Shown piece after piece: positions 22,986-34,614 of a stretch of DNA of 64,000 nt. Source of the stretch: Agapanthus africanus (Eukaryota > Streptophyta > Magnoliopsida > Asparagales > Amaryllidaceae); NCBI GenBank assembly GCA_030015575.1, contig CM057346.1:563772315-563836314 (forward strand), written 5' to 3'. Position 1 is the first letter of the stretch; every line of letters begins with the position of its first letter. Under the pieces are notes generated by a model that was given only the letters and a program-made list of their open reading frames with translations, was not told the origin of the DNA and did no database searches. Made by a program: the position numbers and the translations under genes.

Positions 22986-23389
22986 TTTTCTCTCAAAAAA
23001 AAAAAGGTCTATCCTTCTTCTCTTCTCTTGGCTCCTATTTATAGGAGGAGGAAGAGAATCAATTTGTTTTGTGAATCTTTCATTGAAAGATTTTAATTGA
23101 TTTCATGATTAATATGATCCTTTAGATCATTCAGTGAATTTTATTCACCGTTGGATTTTAAATCCAAAGATATGATGTTTGTTATTCTCGGTGAGATTTA
23201 GGGGAAATCTTTCCTTGTCTAAGATTTTTCCATAAATTGGTGATTTTCAATCACCCTTGGATCTTTAATCCAACGGTCCCCATAATCTTTTTTCCATTTG
23301 GAAAGATTTAGAAGCTTTTAGAATTTTAATTCTATTTCGAAAGATTTTAAAGAAATTTAGAATTTTAATTCTATTAAACTGTAAGGCTT

Positions 23390-23760
23390 TCAAAGCCTGT
23401 CACGTGCTGGCACGTGACCCTTGGTCACGTGTGAGCACGTGACCCCCAAATTGGTTCTTTTAACAGCCGTTTGTTTATGTTGTTGTTTTAACCATCACAT
23501 GTCAACACGTGACCATTGGTCACGTGTGAGCACATGATACCTCATTGAGGTAACTTCTGATTTTTAATTAGGGAACAGATTTTAGAATTTAATTCTATTC
23601 ATTATTTTAGAGGCCTTAAGAGCCCATCACGTGTCTGCACGTGACCCATGGTCACGTGTGAGCATGTGATACCCCATTGGGGTCTTTTCTGAGTTTTTAT
23701 TATATCTTTTAACTCCTCCAGCGGGTTCTTAAAGGTCCATCACGTGTGGACACGTGATAC
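23390..23760. repeat. Second CACGTG hairpin array in L1
   Basis: Pairs of the type GTCACGTG-n-CACGTGAC recur at about 23400, 23424, 23490, 23519, 23626, 23650 and 23738, some with one mismatch. They alternate with other word/anti-word pairs such as AGAATTTAATTCT. Confidence 0.75.
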
Positions 23761-24409
23761 CTCATAACTTTTGATCCCGGATGAATTATGAGGCCCATAA
23801 TATATCAAATCGAAGGGTTTTTCGAGATGCTTCCAATACCATCAGAATTTAATAGTTCCTCCTTCGGGAGTTTATCAAAATATAGGCCGGAAGATACTGG
23901 TTTGCATTTCTTTAAGCGTATCACTGCCATTTGATACCTTGGACTCCTTTGCGTAGAAATTTTTGGCGGGAACAACCATGTATCGAAGGTTTAAACAGAT
24001 GCGGCCGATGTAGCAGACTTCATCAGATTCTCCCTCGTTTGAGGGGTTTTTGATTGTAGGGACGCTCTTCCCTGCAGGTGCAAGCCCCTGCAGTTAATTA
24101 CGCTACCGCATCGCGGTAACAACTTTCTCCTTCTCCAGATGGTCACTTCGTGTCGTGGGTGTTTGTTTTGTGTTTGATTGCCCTTGGATTGTATACGGAG
24201 ACTAATTTATGTTGTCGCCCGTAGGGCGTGGATTAGTCCAAATCCGTATCTTCTTAGATTTGGGTTTTGGTTGGGTTTAAGGATACGTCAGTCTCATTTG
24301 AGACTAAGATCAACTTAAACGTTTGTTAATGATACGTTAGTCTAATTTCTAGACTAAGATCAACTTAACGGGATCATTTAGATACAAAAGAGCAATTGGA
24401 CTCTATTGT

Positions 24410-24670
24410 TTAGTTTAGGGACATTGCGGTCAATTAGTTTAAGGACATTACGGTCCATTGTTAGTTTAAGGACATCTTGGTCCGGGTTAAGGACATCGTA
24501 GTCCGTGAGTTTAACGACCTCACAGTCAAGGTTAAGGACATCGTAGTCCATGAGTTTAAGGACCCCACAGTCCGTAGTTTAAAGACATCGTAGTCTATGA
24601 GTTTAAGGACCCCATAGTCCGGTTTATAGACATCGTAGTCTATAAGGTTTAAGGACATCGTAGTCCATAG
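24410..24670. repeat. GGAC/GTCC hairpin array in L2
   Basis: About nine units of the form tttaaGGACatcgtaGTCC and tttaaGGACcccacaGTCC follow each other at 25-32 bp spacing, with arms occasionally shortened to GAC/GTC. Confidence 0.8.
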
Positions 24671-25009
24671 AAATGTGTGGTTGTCGGGACCCGTCACCTC
24701 TCTAAAGACGTTGAAGGATTACAACGACAGATATCTGAGGAGTAAAGAGATGTACTCTCGAACCGGTGTAAGTTGGTTGAAAGATCTGTAGCCCAGTTTG
24801 GGACTGAGATCTGTTAAATATAAGTTGAGGACTTATGGCCAGAATTGGGCTAAGTCCAATAAGATTAAAATGTTTAACATTTTGTTGTTCTGGGCTGTTG
24901 AGCCTTTATTTGGGCTTGGCCCTTTTAATAATGCAGAGCATCAGATCCTGACAATTTTTGTCTTGTATTGAATGCATAGCATTTATCAGAACAATGTGTG
25001 TTCTGACAG

Positions 25010-25370
25010 TGCGCCACGTGGCGCACCAGGCGCTTTGCGCCAATTAAAGAGCGCATTGCGCTTCTGCCAAGTAGCGCACACGAAAAGGACACGTGTCACG
25101 CTTAGCGCCAAGAGCCAGTTTATAAGCGCATTGCACTTTTAATTTATAAGCGCGTTGCGCTAGTTTGTTGGCGCACCAGTGAGTGACACGTGGCGCGCTT
25201 TGCGCTGAGCGCCAGCCCAAGAGCGCAGTGCGCCGTTTCAGAAGCGCAAAGCGCAAGCTGCATACGTGGTTGACACGCGGCACGTTTTGGTACTGGGCGC
25301 CGGTCTAGGGAGCGCAAAAGCGCAGTTCATGGGTGCAAGGCACTTTTCAGTAGCGCAAAGCGCATTTGAT
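25010..25370. repeat. GCGC word-pair array in L2
   Basis: Short hairpins such as gagcGCATTGCgct, GCGCAAAGCGC and the GCGCCAC/GTGGCGC arms recur many times. A matching array lies in L3 at 28240-28640 and 29480-29640. Confidence 0.75.
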
Positions 25371-26331
25371 CAAATTTATGATCAGAGAACAAGTTTATGT
25401 TCTTTTTAAAGGAGGCTTTGCCTCAAGATTCAAGAACAAAAGTTCTTATTTATAAAAAAAGGCGCTGCCTTTGTAGATCAATGATTTGTGAATGAAGTAA
25501 ATACTTCTTTTTGTTTTTAAGATGAGATCTTCTGATCTCTTTTTTATCAAAGACCTTGGTCTTTTTGTAGATCTATGATCTTATTTAGAAGATAGTTCTT
25601 CTTTTCATGAGATGATTTCATCTCTGTGTTCAAGAATCATGTTCTTTACCTTGGAGAAATGATCTTCTTTTTGCTAAAAGCTTGCTTTTCTTTCTTTGAG
25701 TTTTCTCAAAATTCGTAGGTTTTTATTTCTCTATTAGACTTGAAGTCTTGGGGCCTTTATATAGGGCAAATTGATTTGTTAAATCGGTTAAAGAGATCTT
25801 TCTCTGATTGATTTGGGGATGTTTCCCACCGTTGGATTTTTGATCCTAGGGCTTCTGTTTTACAAAAGGCAATCTTCTTGTTTTTAACAAGATTGGAAAG
25901 ATCTTTCCATAACAGAATTTTAATTCTGATTAATAATTTATTATTAGATCTTTTGATCTAACGGTGGGGAATTCTTAATTCTAGCGCTGGCGCACCTATG
26001 TTTGACACGTGGCGCGCAGCGCATCTTGCGCTAGCGTACCTACGTTTGATAAGTGGCACGCAACGCAGGGCGCAGCGCAGCCTGCGCTAGCGCACTTGTG
26101 TTTGACACGTGACGCGCATCGCAGAGCGCTGGATTTGAAGCATTGCTTCAATTTTTAAATTTTGAATTTTTAAACAGAGCTTTGCTCTGATTGAGGAAAG
26201 CAGAAGCGTCGCTTCATTTCAAATCTTGGAATTTGAACAGAGCTTTGCTCTGATTGGGGGAAGCAGAAGCATCGCTTCATTTCAAATCTTGGAATTTGAA
26301 CAGAGCTTTGCTCTGATTGAGGAAACAGGAA

Positions 26332-27040
26332 GCTGCCCCCAGCCTTCCTTACTCGACGCCAGTAACGACGGTGAGCATGTCGTGCGGATGGAGTTGGTTC
26401 AGCTATGGGGATGGCTTCATCATGCCCCCTATTTTGGCGAAGGGTTTTCGCCGGCGTCAGAAGACCGATGTCCGTTGAGAAGCAATATACAATCTGTCAA
26501 AGACAGACCTCTGGGCAGGGGAAGCAGCTTTGAGGACTTCGCCTGGAGTGGGAGCCGGAACAGTCAGTCTTGTGAAGACCGACCCTTTGGCAGGAGAAGC
26601 CGCTTTGACAACTTCGAGAGCAGGAATGGCTATCCTTTTTGGGATAACCCTTTCTGGTATCGCAAGCTTCTTCACGGTCCCACACGTGCTTTGTCCCAAT
26701 CTATCAAAGACTGAGGCGCTGGATTTGGGCGACCCATTGAGAGGGGCCGCAGTAGTTGTGAGCCGATTAAAGACTGAGCTCTTCGGAGCTTCTTGCAATA
26801 GTAGCGGGGCATTGAAGCTCATCGGTGGGAGCATGGTCCCGAAAAATAGCCCAGTGGTGGCCTGAGTTACTTACTCCACTGGCATCTTGAACAGGGAGGC
26901 CGCTTGGGGCCCGTAAGTTACACCTCCAGATGAGGCGGAACAGGAGTTGCAGTTGCAGCTGGAACAGTTAAAGGCCATTTGATGTTCTGTTTTCTGCACG
27001 GGAGCAAAACCAAATCTTAGTACCTCGAACCCAAGGGCAA
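26332..27040 (-). pseudogene. Remnant of gag in R2
   Basis: This matches the N-terminal part of R1 gag (19260-19977), including YGPQAASLF, MLPPMSF and several SVFxRL words. There is a stop at 26871 and another at 26457. The piece keeps only the low-complexity N-terminal extension and then joins directly to the LTR at 26331. The gag core, zinc knuckle and anything after it are deleted. Confidence 0.75.
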
Positions 27041-27103
27041 CCATATCAAACCGCGATTCGTTTGCGAACACGACACACAAAGTGTGGAGTGGAAAGAAGA
27101 AAA

Positions 27104-27122
27104 GGTCCCACCGGGCGTGCCA
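27104..27122 (-). other. Primer-binding site of R2
   Basis: It is the same 19-mer as at 20037-20055 and 46578-46596, five bases from the LTR end at 27128. Confidence 0.75.
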
Positions 27123-27127
27123 GAATC

Positions 27128-30100
27128 TGTTCTCCGCCGAAAGACGCGACCGGGACGTTGGGACGTCCGGGTTGAGTTTCGAAGGCAGATGCTATTTGGT
27201 GCTATCTGTCCACCTCTTCGAAGATTCCAAGTTGATTTATGACACCATGTATCGAAGGTTTAAACGGATGCGGCCGATGTAGCAGACTTCGTCAGATTCC
27301 CCCCTCGTTGAGGGGCTTTTGATTGTGGGGACTCTCTTCCCTGCAGGCGCACCGCATCGCAGTAACCACTTTCTCCTTCTCCAGATGGTCACTTCGTGTC
27401 GTGTGTATTTGTTTTGTTTTTGGTTGCTCATGGATTGTATACGGAGACTAATTTATGTTGTCGCCCGTAGGGCGTGGATTAGTCCAAATCCGTATTTTCT
27501 TAGATTTGGGTTTAGGGTTGGGTTTAAGGATACGTTAGTCTCATTTGAGACTAAGATCAACTTAAACGTATGTTAAGGATACGTTAGTCTAATTTCAGAC
27601 TAAGATCAACTTAACGGGATCGTTTAGATCCGACAAGAGAGCATTTGGGCTCTATTGTTTAGTTTAGGGACATTACCGTAATTGTTAGTTTAAGGACATT
27701 ACCGTCCAATGTTAATTTAAGGACATCTCGGTCCAAGGTTAAGGACATCATAGTCCATGGGCTTAAGGACCCCGCAGTCCATAGTTTAAAGACGTCATAG
27801 TCTATAAAGTTTAAGGACATCATAGTCCATGAGTTTAAGGACCCCACAGTCCATAGAATGTTTGGTTGTCGGGGCCCGTCACCTCTCTGAAGACGTTGAA
27901 AGATTACAACGACAAATATCAGAGGAGTAAAGAGATGTACCCTTGAACCGATGTGAGTTGGGAGACCTGTAGTCCAATTGGGGCTAAGATCTGGGATTTA
28001 TGAGCATATGGGCTCAGTTAATCTGAGTTGAGGACTTATGACCAATCTTGAGCTAAGTCCAATTAAGTTAAAATGTTTAACATTTATTTTGGGCTGTTGA
28101 GCTTTTATTTGGGCTCGGCCCTTTTAACAATGCTGAGCATTGATTTGGATTCTGACAGTATTTCTGTCTTTTGTCGAATACTGAGCATTCATCATAGCTC
28201 TGGGGCTTATTAAAGAACAATTTATATTCTATCAGTGCAGCACATGGTGCGCTTGGCGCTTTGCCCCAGTCAAAGAGCGCAGTGCGTTTCTGCCGAGGAG
28301 CGCACACGTGAGGGACACGTGTTGCGCTTGGCGCTAAGCGCCAGATGATGGGCGTATTGCGCCAGTTTATGAGCGCAGAGTGCTATCTTATGAGCGCAAG
28401 CGCTATTTGTTCAGTGGCGCACGCGTGGGGACCACATAGTGCGCTTAGAGCTAAGCGCCAGTCTTATGAGCGCAGTGCGCTATACTTAGAGCGCTAAGGT
28501 GCAACACTTTTGCGCTAGTCTTGAGCGCTGAGACGCTTCTTCTATGTAGCGCACTCGTGAGGAGCACGTGGTGCGCTTAGCGCTATGCGCCAGTCTTGAG
28601 CGCAGAGCGCTAAGTTGTGAGCGCAGAGCGCTAATTGATCAATTTGATGATCCAATAAATTTATGTTCTTTTACAAGGGACTTTGTCTCAAGATTCTAAG
28701 AACAAAAGTTCTTACTTTATAGGAGATGCTTCAAGTTCTTGTATTGATGAAAGGTTTTGCCTTTATGGATCTATGATCCTTAAGAGAATTGAATTATTCT
28801 TTCCCCCTTCTGTTTATAATGAGATGTTCATGATCTCTCTGTATAAAAGACCTTAGTCTTGTAGATCTATGATCTGTGTGAAGAATTATGTTCTTCTTCT
28901 TATTTTATGATGAGATCTTTTGATCTCTTTTTTAAAAGACCTTGGTCTTGTAGATCTATGATCTTTAAAGAAATGGATTCTTCTTCTTCTTTTTTAATCA
29001 TGAGATGATTTCATCTCTCTGTTCATCATCATTTTTTTACCTTGAAGAAAATCTTCTTTCTCTGAGAGCTTGACTCTTCTTTCTGAGATCTCTCAAAACT
29101 TATGGGGGGTTCCTCTATTTGTTTCTCTATCCGAGACCTGAAGTCCTGGGGCCTTTATATAGGGCAAGCTGGTTTGTTCAATCAGTTAAGGAGATCTTTT
29201 CTCCAATTGATTTGGGGAATTTCCCATCATTGGATCTTTGATCCAAGGGTTTCTGATTTACAGAAGGTAATCTATTTGTTTTTTAACAAGATTGGGAAAT
29301 CTTTCCATACAGAATTTATTCTGTACTTTGGATGATTTTTAATCACCATATCACAGAGCAGAATCTTGTTGTTTGGAAAGATTTTGAGAAATCTTTTTTT
29401 AACAGAATTTAGTTCTGATCAATTAATGATTTATCGTTATTATTGGATTTTTGATCTGACGGTGGAGAGTTTTTAGTTCCAGCGCTAGCGCACTCGTGCT
29501 TTGCACGTGGTGCGCTGCTTAAAGCGCAGCGTACTTAGCGCCAGCGCATCCGTGCTTTTGCACGTGGTGCGCTGCTTAGAGCACAGCGCACCCAGCACTA
29601 GCGCACACGTGCTTTGCACGTGGTGCGCTGCTTAGGGCGCATCGCAATTGGCGCTGCATCTGAAGCATTGCTTCACGCTGAAGGTGTCTTTTCACCTTCC
29701 TTCTGAGTCAAACTTTCCCTTTCCCAGATCTTGGAAATAGTTCCATTATGCACAACATTTTCTATGCCTAGACTTAAATGCTCTTCATTTATAATCTGAA
29801 GTAGTGCTTCTCTTCTCTCTTACTTTTTTAGAGAATCATTCTTGTTAAAGAAGAGTCATGGCCTGTAATCGTCCCCATGCACGCCGGCAGCCGTAGGAGG
29901 TGCCTATTGAGGACATTGTTCCTCGCTTCGCTGCGCGCTTGGTGAATCATGCTTTAACGGATGACCAATGTGACGCAGTGTTGTATGAGCTCTTGACTCG
30001 TGCAGGGTCTCCTCTCCCCGTCGGTTCTATCTGGCTCCGGATGATCCTCTTGTTCATGCTCGATGATATCCCCCCTCCCCCGGCGGAGATGACCTCGGCG

Positions 30101-30696
30101 ATGCTCAGCGCCGCAGAAGACAAGATCGAGTGTTTCCACGAGGTGCGTTTGATCGCCAAAGCTCTGAGGGATTGCTCTGTTCAGTTGCTGAGCCAAATAC
30201 GGGCCCATCGGGCCATCATTTCTGCTTTCGCTGGTGAATGCGGTGCTAACCGATGGGTAGCTACTCCTCGCGAAGATCATCGTTTTGACATGGTGGAAAA
30301 GACAGAGAGGGAACTAGATAATTTTATCTATATGTTTGGAAATCCCTTTACTTTCGATCCCATATTTGGCGATCTATTTCGTGTAGAATAAATGTTTAAT
30401 TAAATGCTTTCTGCTTTTTGTCATTAACCGCCAAGTGCTCCCTTCTAATTCATATTCTTCTCTTAATGTATGCATGTGCGCTGTTAAAACTTAAACTGAT
30501 ATAAAATAGGCGCAGGTAGATTTTGCGAGAATGAGATGCTCTCGGCGCTAGCGCTCACGTGCTTTGCACGTGGTGCACTGGTCTGAGTCTTTAACTCTTA
30601 GCGCTGGCACATTTAGCGTTAAACGCTTTTTATGCAGCGCTGCTTCATTTTAAATTTCAAAATTTGAACAGAGGTTTACTCTGATTGGGGGAAACA
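27128..30696 (-). mobile_element. 5' LTR of R2 (L3), 3.6 kb
   Basis: The LTR is bounded by TGTTCTCCGCC at 27128, beside the PBS, and gggggaaaca at 30696. Its minus-strand start TGTTTCCCCCAAT matches the start of the solo LTR at 57559. The sequence after 30696 is CACTA-family sequence, so R2 inserted there. Most of the LTR is word/anti-word pairs, except 29840-30480, which holds an open reading frame. Confidence 0.75.
29858..30391 (+). pseudogene. Antisense ORF inside LTR L3, one early stop
   Basis: The frame from ATG at 29858 would code 177 residues, but codon 13 is TAG (29894). After that it is open to 30391. The product is not recognised. It is a soluble, probably helical protein with acidic and hydrophobic stretches (DDIPPPPAEMTSAMLSAAED; ECFHEVRLIAKALRDC), with no signal peptide or clear membrane segment. 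The region lacks the short inverted repeats that fill the rest of the LTR and has more normal coding-like composition. It runs opposite to the gag. It could be a captured host exon or an additional ORF of the kind reported in some Tat-lineage elements. Confidence 0.45.
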
Positions 30697-30720
30697 GTTA
30701 TATTGTTAAAATCTTAAAAA

Positions 30721-31246
30721 TTAAATTGATATGTGCACATCATCGCGCTCAAAATAGGCGACAAGAAGTGGCCAATTCTCTCTTGGGATCTTCAGCATTA
30801 TGACCTCCATCAAGTACCTCCGCTGATTCTCGGTCGCCGCGGCCCAGGGAAGATAAAGTTTAATTTTCACTTCCCATCGGCGATATCGCTTAATCACCAG
30901 ACACTGCCCTAGGAAATGAGTAAGGACGCGATCAATATAGAGTAGCCTGTACATGCCATCCTCGCCAGGCTCGCCATAAAATCTGTAATTATTCCTGGTC
31001 TGAAATTGAAATATATTAAACAAATAATTATATACATATGTATATAACGACAATTAAAATTTAAATGTGTGAAAGGATATATTATACCTCCTCCGACCCA
31101 AAAAACAGTGTAACACGCTCATGCTGGACCTTGTTCCACCGAATATAGAATGGGTACTTATAATAAGTATGGAGCTCCTGCTCAATATAATCATCCCACT
31201 AGGTCGCGTGCTCTTCAACATACACATCTGTCACGTCAAAGAACAT
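30721..31246 (-). pseudogene. TNPA-like gene of second CACTA family, copy 2
   Basis: The start at 31246 (MFFDVTDVYVEEHAT) is followed by an in-frame TAG where copy 1 has a Trp codon. Exon 1 ends at a GT donor near 31087, and exon 2 runs from about 31003 (TRNNYRFYGEPGEDGMYRLL) to 30721. Later exons present in copy 1 are missing because the R2 LTR begins at 30696. Confidence 0.6.
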
Positions 31247-31254
31247 AACCTTTT

Positions 31255-31285
31255 CCCTAACCCTAACCCGACCCTAACCCTAACC
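31255..31285. repeat. CCCTAA-type tract, sister of 12890-12920
   Basis: It has the same CCCTAACCCTAACCCGACCC arrangement at the same distance upstream of the predicted start codon as in copy 1. Confidence 0.85.
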
Positions 31286-32199
31286 GAGATACCATAATCC
31301 ATGCCCCAACCGAAACCCTAACCAGCCTCTCTACACCACCAACATCACCACCACCTCCTACAACACCAACACTAACAACAATAACATCAACAACAGATTT
31401 TTTGCAATTTGAATTGAAAAATTGAAATAAAACCCAAAAAATTAAAAATTGACTATTCATACTTACCTTTGACGAACGGCGGCGAGCTCAGACCGGCGGC
31501 GACCGACCTTGGAGCGGCGACAAGCTTCAAAGACCTCGAAGCTAGCTAGGGCTTCGATCCAGCGGCAGGGGAGCTTCGACGACGGCCTCAATCGACGTTG
31601 ACAGGGCTTCGCTGGGACGAGGGAGAACGAGGCTTCGACATTACCGGGGCTTGGAGGAGGCGGTGGGGCTCATATGGCAAAGCAGAAGCGAAAAGCAGCG
31701 CTAGAACGGAAGATTTGGGGTCAAGCCTCAAATATAAAAATTAAACAAAAAATATTAAAATCAAAACTAATTAAACTTACCTCTTGACGATCACGAACCT
31801 AGGGCCTCGATCTACAGCGGCGCCTAGCTCGATTGATCAGCTAGCGGCGATCTTCCACGAAGTTAGGGTTTCGACTGCGGCCAGCCCTTAGGGCTTCGAT
31901 CACCGGCGGCAACGTGCTCGAGGCGGTGGTGACATGCCTCAAGCCGCGGCGACGAGTGAGAACCAAATTGGGGCAAAAATTTTTTAAAGGGAAAAAGGAG
32001 AGCTTGCTCGTTGAAAGAAGGGGGTGAGATAGGGGTTTTATCCAGGGGGCTTTGTCGGGCCGCCAATATTGCAATTGGTCACGTTTTGCTTCCTGACAAT
32101 AAAATGGTTACGGTTTTAACCGTGACGAAATCACCATTAGTTTTGGGCCTTTTATAGTAGTGCCGGCAATTTTTTTTACTTTCCTACCCTCTTGCCCTT

Positions 32200-34614
32200 T
32201 TTTTTTTCTATTTTTATCTGCCAAACATGTCAATGGAAACAAGATGCAAGAAAGAAATCACAATTACTGAAAAATATATTGGAACTAAATTAAAATCAAA
32301 ATGATTGTATTAATTATATCTTTTGGAAAGAATCGGCATCCGACACCCTTATCAAACAACTTTGTCAACAATGTAAAAAGTATAGTGTGATCAAAGGTAA
32401 TCATGATATATATATATATATAATGCCTATTTGGATAAGTTTATAATGGAGCAGCCTTGTCAATTTTTAGTGGCATAAGAAGCCAGCAAATTCTTCTTCT
32501 ACTCTCCATTAATTATTTACTGAGTGTGACATTTTTGTTTGAACTTTGAATTTCTTATCATATTGCACCAAAAATTATCACAATGTAACATTCTGATAAG
32601 TTGTGTTTGTATGTTTTATCAACAACAAGAAGTTTCTGTTGAGCCCTTGAGCAATTCTTTATTGGATGGAAATAATTGGAAAATTCCATATAAACCCAAA
32701 AAAAATTCCACTTTACAGTAACCTTTTCTAATTTGATCTTTATATATAGTTTGAGTGGCATAAGATATTCTTGTTAAAACAACCTTGACAATTGGACTAG
32801 GCTTAATCTTTTGGTCGATAACAACGCTTGCAATAAGCACATGCAGTGCACATGAACGTCGGGCTAAGCTCCGTAAAAGAGTTAAAGAAGAGTTGGAAAA
32901 AGATTATTTGAAAAGCGTATGTTTGCGCAAGCAATCAATATTACTATATTAGGATATTCATTAACTTTATCCTGAAAAAATGAATGCAATAAGTATTTTA
33001 GGATATTCATTCATGCTGTATATTCTTAATATCACAACAATTTTCACAGGCAGTAAATAAGATTACATGCATCCAAGGCCTAAAAATGCATGTGCATTCT
33101 AGTATATTTGTATACTAATAATTATAGACCATATATTTCTCATTTATTGACCAAATACAAACAGAATGGCCTGAAAAGGAGTCCTCGCTGAGGAACGGAA
33201 TGATAATATGCATGTAACACGAATGTTCGATGTACCGGTGTTATGAATGAGTTGTCTCCCAACTGGATATGGCTGTACCTAGATGGCGAAACTTCCCAAT
33301 TTTGCGATGGATATGCTTATAAATAAATAGCGAAATCTATCTCTCTTGGTCAAGCAATACAAAAAATGATAAGATGAGAGATGATTCCACCTATCATGAA
33401 GGAAATCGGCTAACAACCATAGAATTGTTGGCGACGCTGTATCTAGCTCGCAATAGAAACAGAATAATGGAGCTCAGAGTTCAATCCTGGAAACATACTG
33501 TTTCCTTAAGGTAAATGGTTGCTGAAATTCCATATTTTAAAATAAATATTTGAACTGACCTGTTTATTTTTACCTAAGTATTTAGATGATGTAGTTAATT
33601 GTGAGATTGTTATTTATTTGTCCCTGTTGCATGATGAATATAGTTTTAGGTTTAAGTTATTATGGTTATATTTTACTTTCCACAATTTGTGCATATATGT
33701 GCTCCTAGAAGCTTATAACCATATATATTTGAAGTAATGTCGCCTAATTCGATGGATGCAGTTACGTTATTTTCCGCATGTGGAAAACGGCCTTCTACAG
33801 GCATGTCCCGTGGACGTGGACCAGTGCGGCATTTTTTTTCTGGCTTAGAAGCGCAAAAGCGTTGCTCTCAAGCCATAGGTTTGTCGGACTCGATATCTCT
33901 AACCACTTCAGAGTCCAATCATAACAAAGAAATCGGAATGACAAACGTTCAAGGTTCTGAAAATAAACAAGGCTTGGGAGTAAGGACGTACAGACAATAG
34001 ACTTTTTCTTTTTTTCTTCTTTTTTTTTTGTGGAGATTTTTGTAGTACCAACCTCAACTTGCCGTGTCGATCCTCCTCCCGATGTGATTGAAGGTGGCAG
34101 TAAAGAAAATAGAAACAAGTTAACGAGCGTATCATAACTCTGTAAATATCGATTGGTTATCCGATGTCAAAGATTGTCTTAATTTCATTGTGTTAAATTG
34201 CATGTTTGGTTGCGTTTATACATTTGCTTTTTATTCTCATTTCCAGTGTTTCAATACTTGTATTACTAGATCCAAGATTATTTTTTGTTAGATGCATGCT
34301 ATGAATTCCTAAATTATCCCACATGGAAACAGTCGGTAATTAAATAGGAAGTGAAAAGAAAGTAGGAAACGGGCATATTTTGTAACTTTTTTTTGTTTGG
34401 ATCTAAAATAAAGTGTAGAAAGTTATCCTCTTTACATTTCCACTTTCAAGCCAAATGGACATATATAGAGTGAGAAAGAAGAATTGTTTACTACATTTAA
34501 CGTCAAAGAAAAATTGCATTTCTTGATACTCAAACATGATCAGCAACTGTTTCACTTTATTATTTGTTAATATTATTTTCTTTTTATTTCATTTGCTGTG
34601 CAAGCGCTATTTTT
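32200..34614. repeat. Tandem segment A (about 2.4 kb)
   Basis: This is the first of a series of related segments. Landmarks in order are catgtcaatggaaacaag (32227), ttcttgttaaaacaac (32768), a TATA-like cttataaataaat (33314), an exon-like stretch ending AAG|GTAAATG (33510), gttacgttattttccgcat (33762) and gtagtaccaacctcaacttg (34041). It directly follows the CACTA terminus at 32162. Confidence 0.75.
33310..33998 (+). other. Possible two-exon gene or pseudogene in segment A
   Basis: A TATA-like cttataaataaat at about 33314 lies some 60 bp upstream of an ATG at 33375. That frame codes 45 residues (MRDDSTYHEGNRLTTIELLA..) and meets a GTAAATG donor at 33511. About 200 bp later a frame rich in RPSTGMSRGRGPVR and LEAQKRCSQ is open to 33998. 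Segments B and C keep the second frame in part, but B shows a frameshift and C a rearranged first exon. I do not recognise the product, and it may be non-coding. Confidence 0.3.

Larger units (their letters stand above)
20061..23974 (-). mobile_element. 5' LTR of R1 (L1), 3.9 kb
   Basis: The LTR is bounded by TGTTCACCGCC at 20061 and GGCGGGAACA at 23974, giving TG..CA ends on the minus strand, with the PBS next to the left boundary. At its right edge, accat followed by gtatcgaagg resumes an R2-type LTR, so R1 inserted into R2. The sequence consists of runs of short inverted repeats and small tandem arrays, and no frame is convincing. L1 shares its inner-end region (20220-20620) with the LTRs at 23975, 27128 and 57559. 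Confidence 0.75.
23975..26331 (-). mobile_element. 3' LTR of R2 (L2), outer end displaced by R1
   Basis: It starts inside the LTR at accatgtatcgaagg, which L3 shows at about 27245, and ends gattgaggaaaca at 26331, the minus-strand TGTTTCCTC start. It contains a GGAC/GTCC array (24410-24670), GCGC-rich word pairs (25010-25360) and A/T-rich word pairs. Its first 120 bp or so, on the plus-strand left side, are not present here, consistent with R1 having inserted at this point. Confidence 0.7.
30697..32162 (-). mobile_element. Second CACTA family, copy 2 with 5' terminus
   Basis: The minus strand begins CACTACTATAAAAGGCCC at 32162, followed by a subterminal palindrome (GGTTACGGTTTTAACCGTGA at about 32105). 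The segment 30697-31437 matches copy 1 at 12330-13070. The left side is cut by the R2 LTR. Between 31440 and 32090 the sequence is GC-rich with gacggcggcga words and no open gene. Confidence 0.75.
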
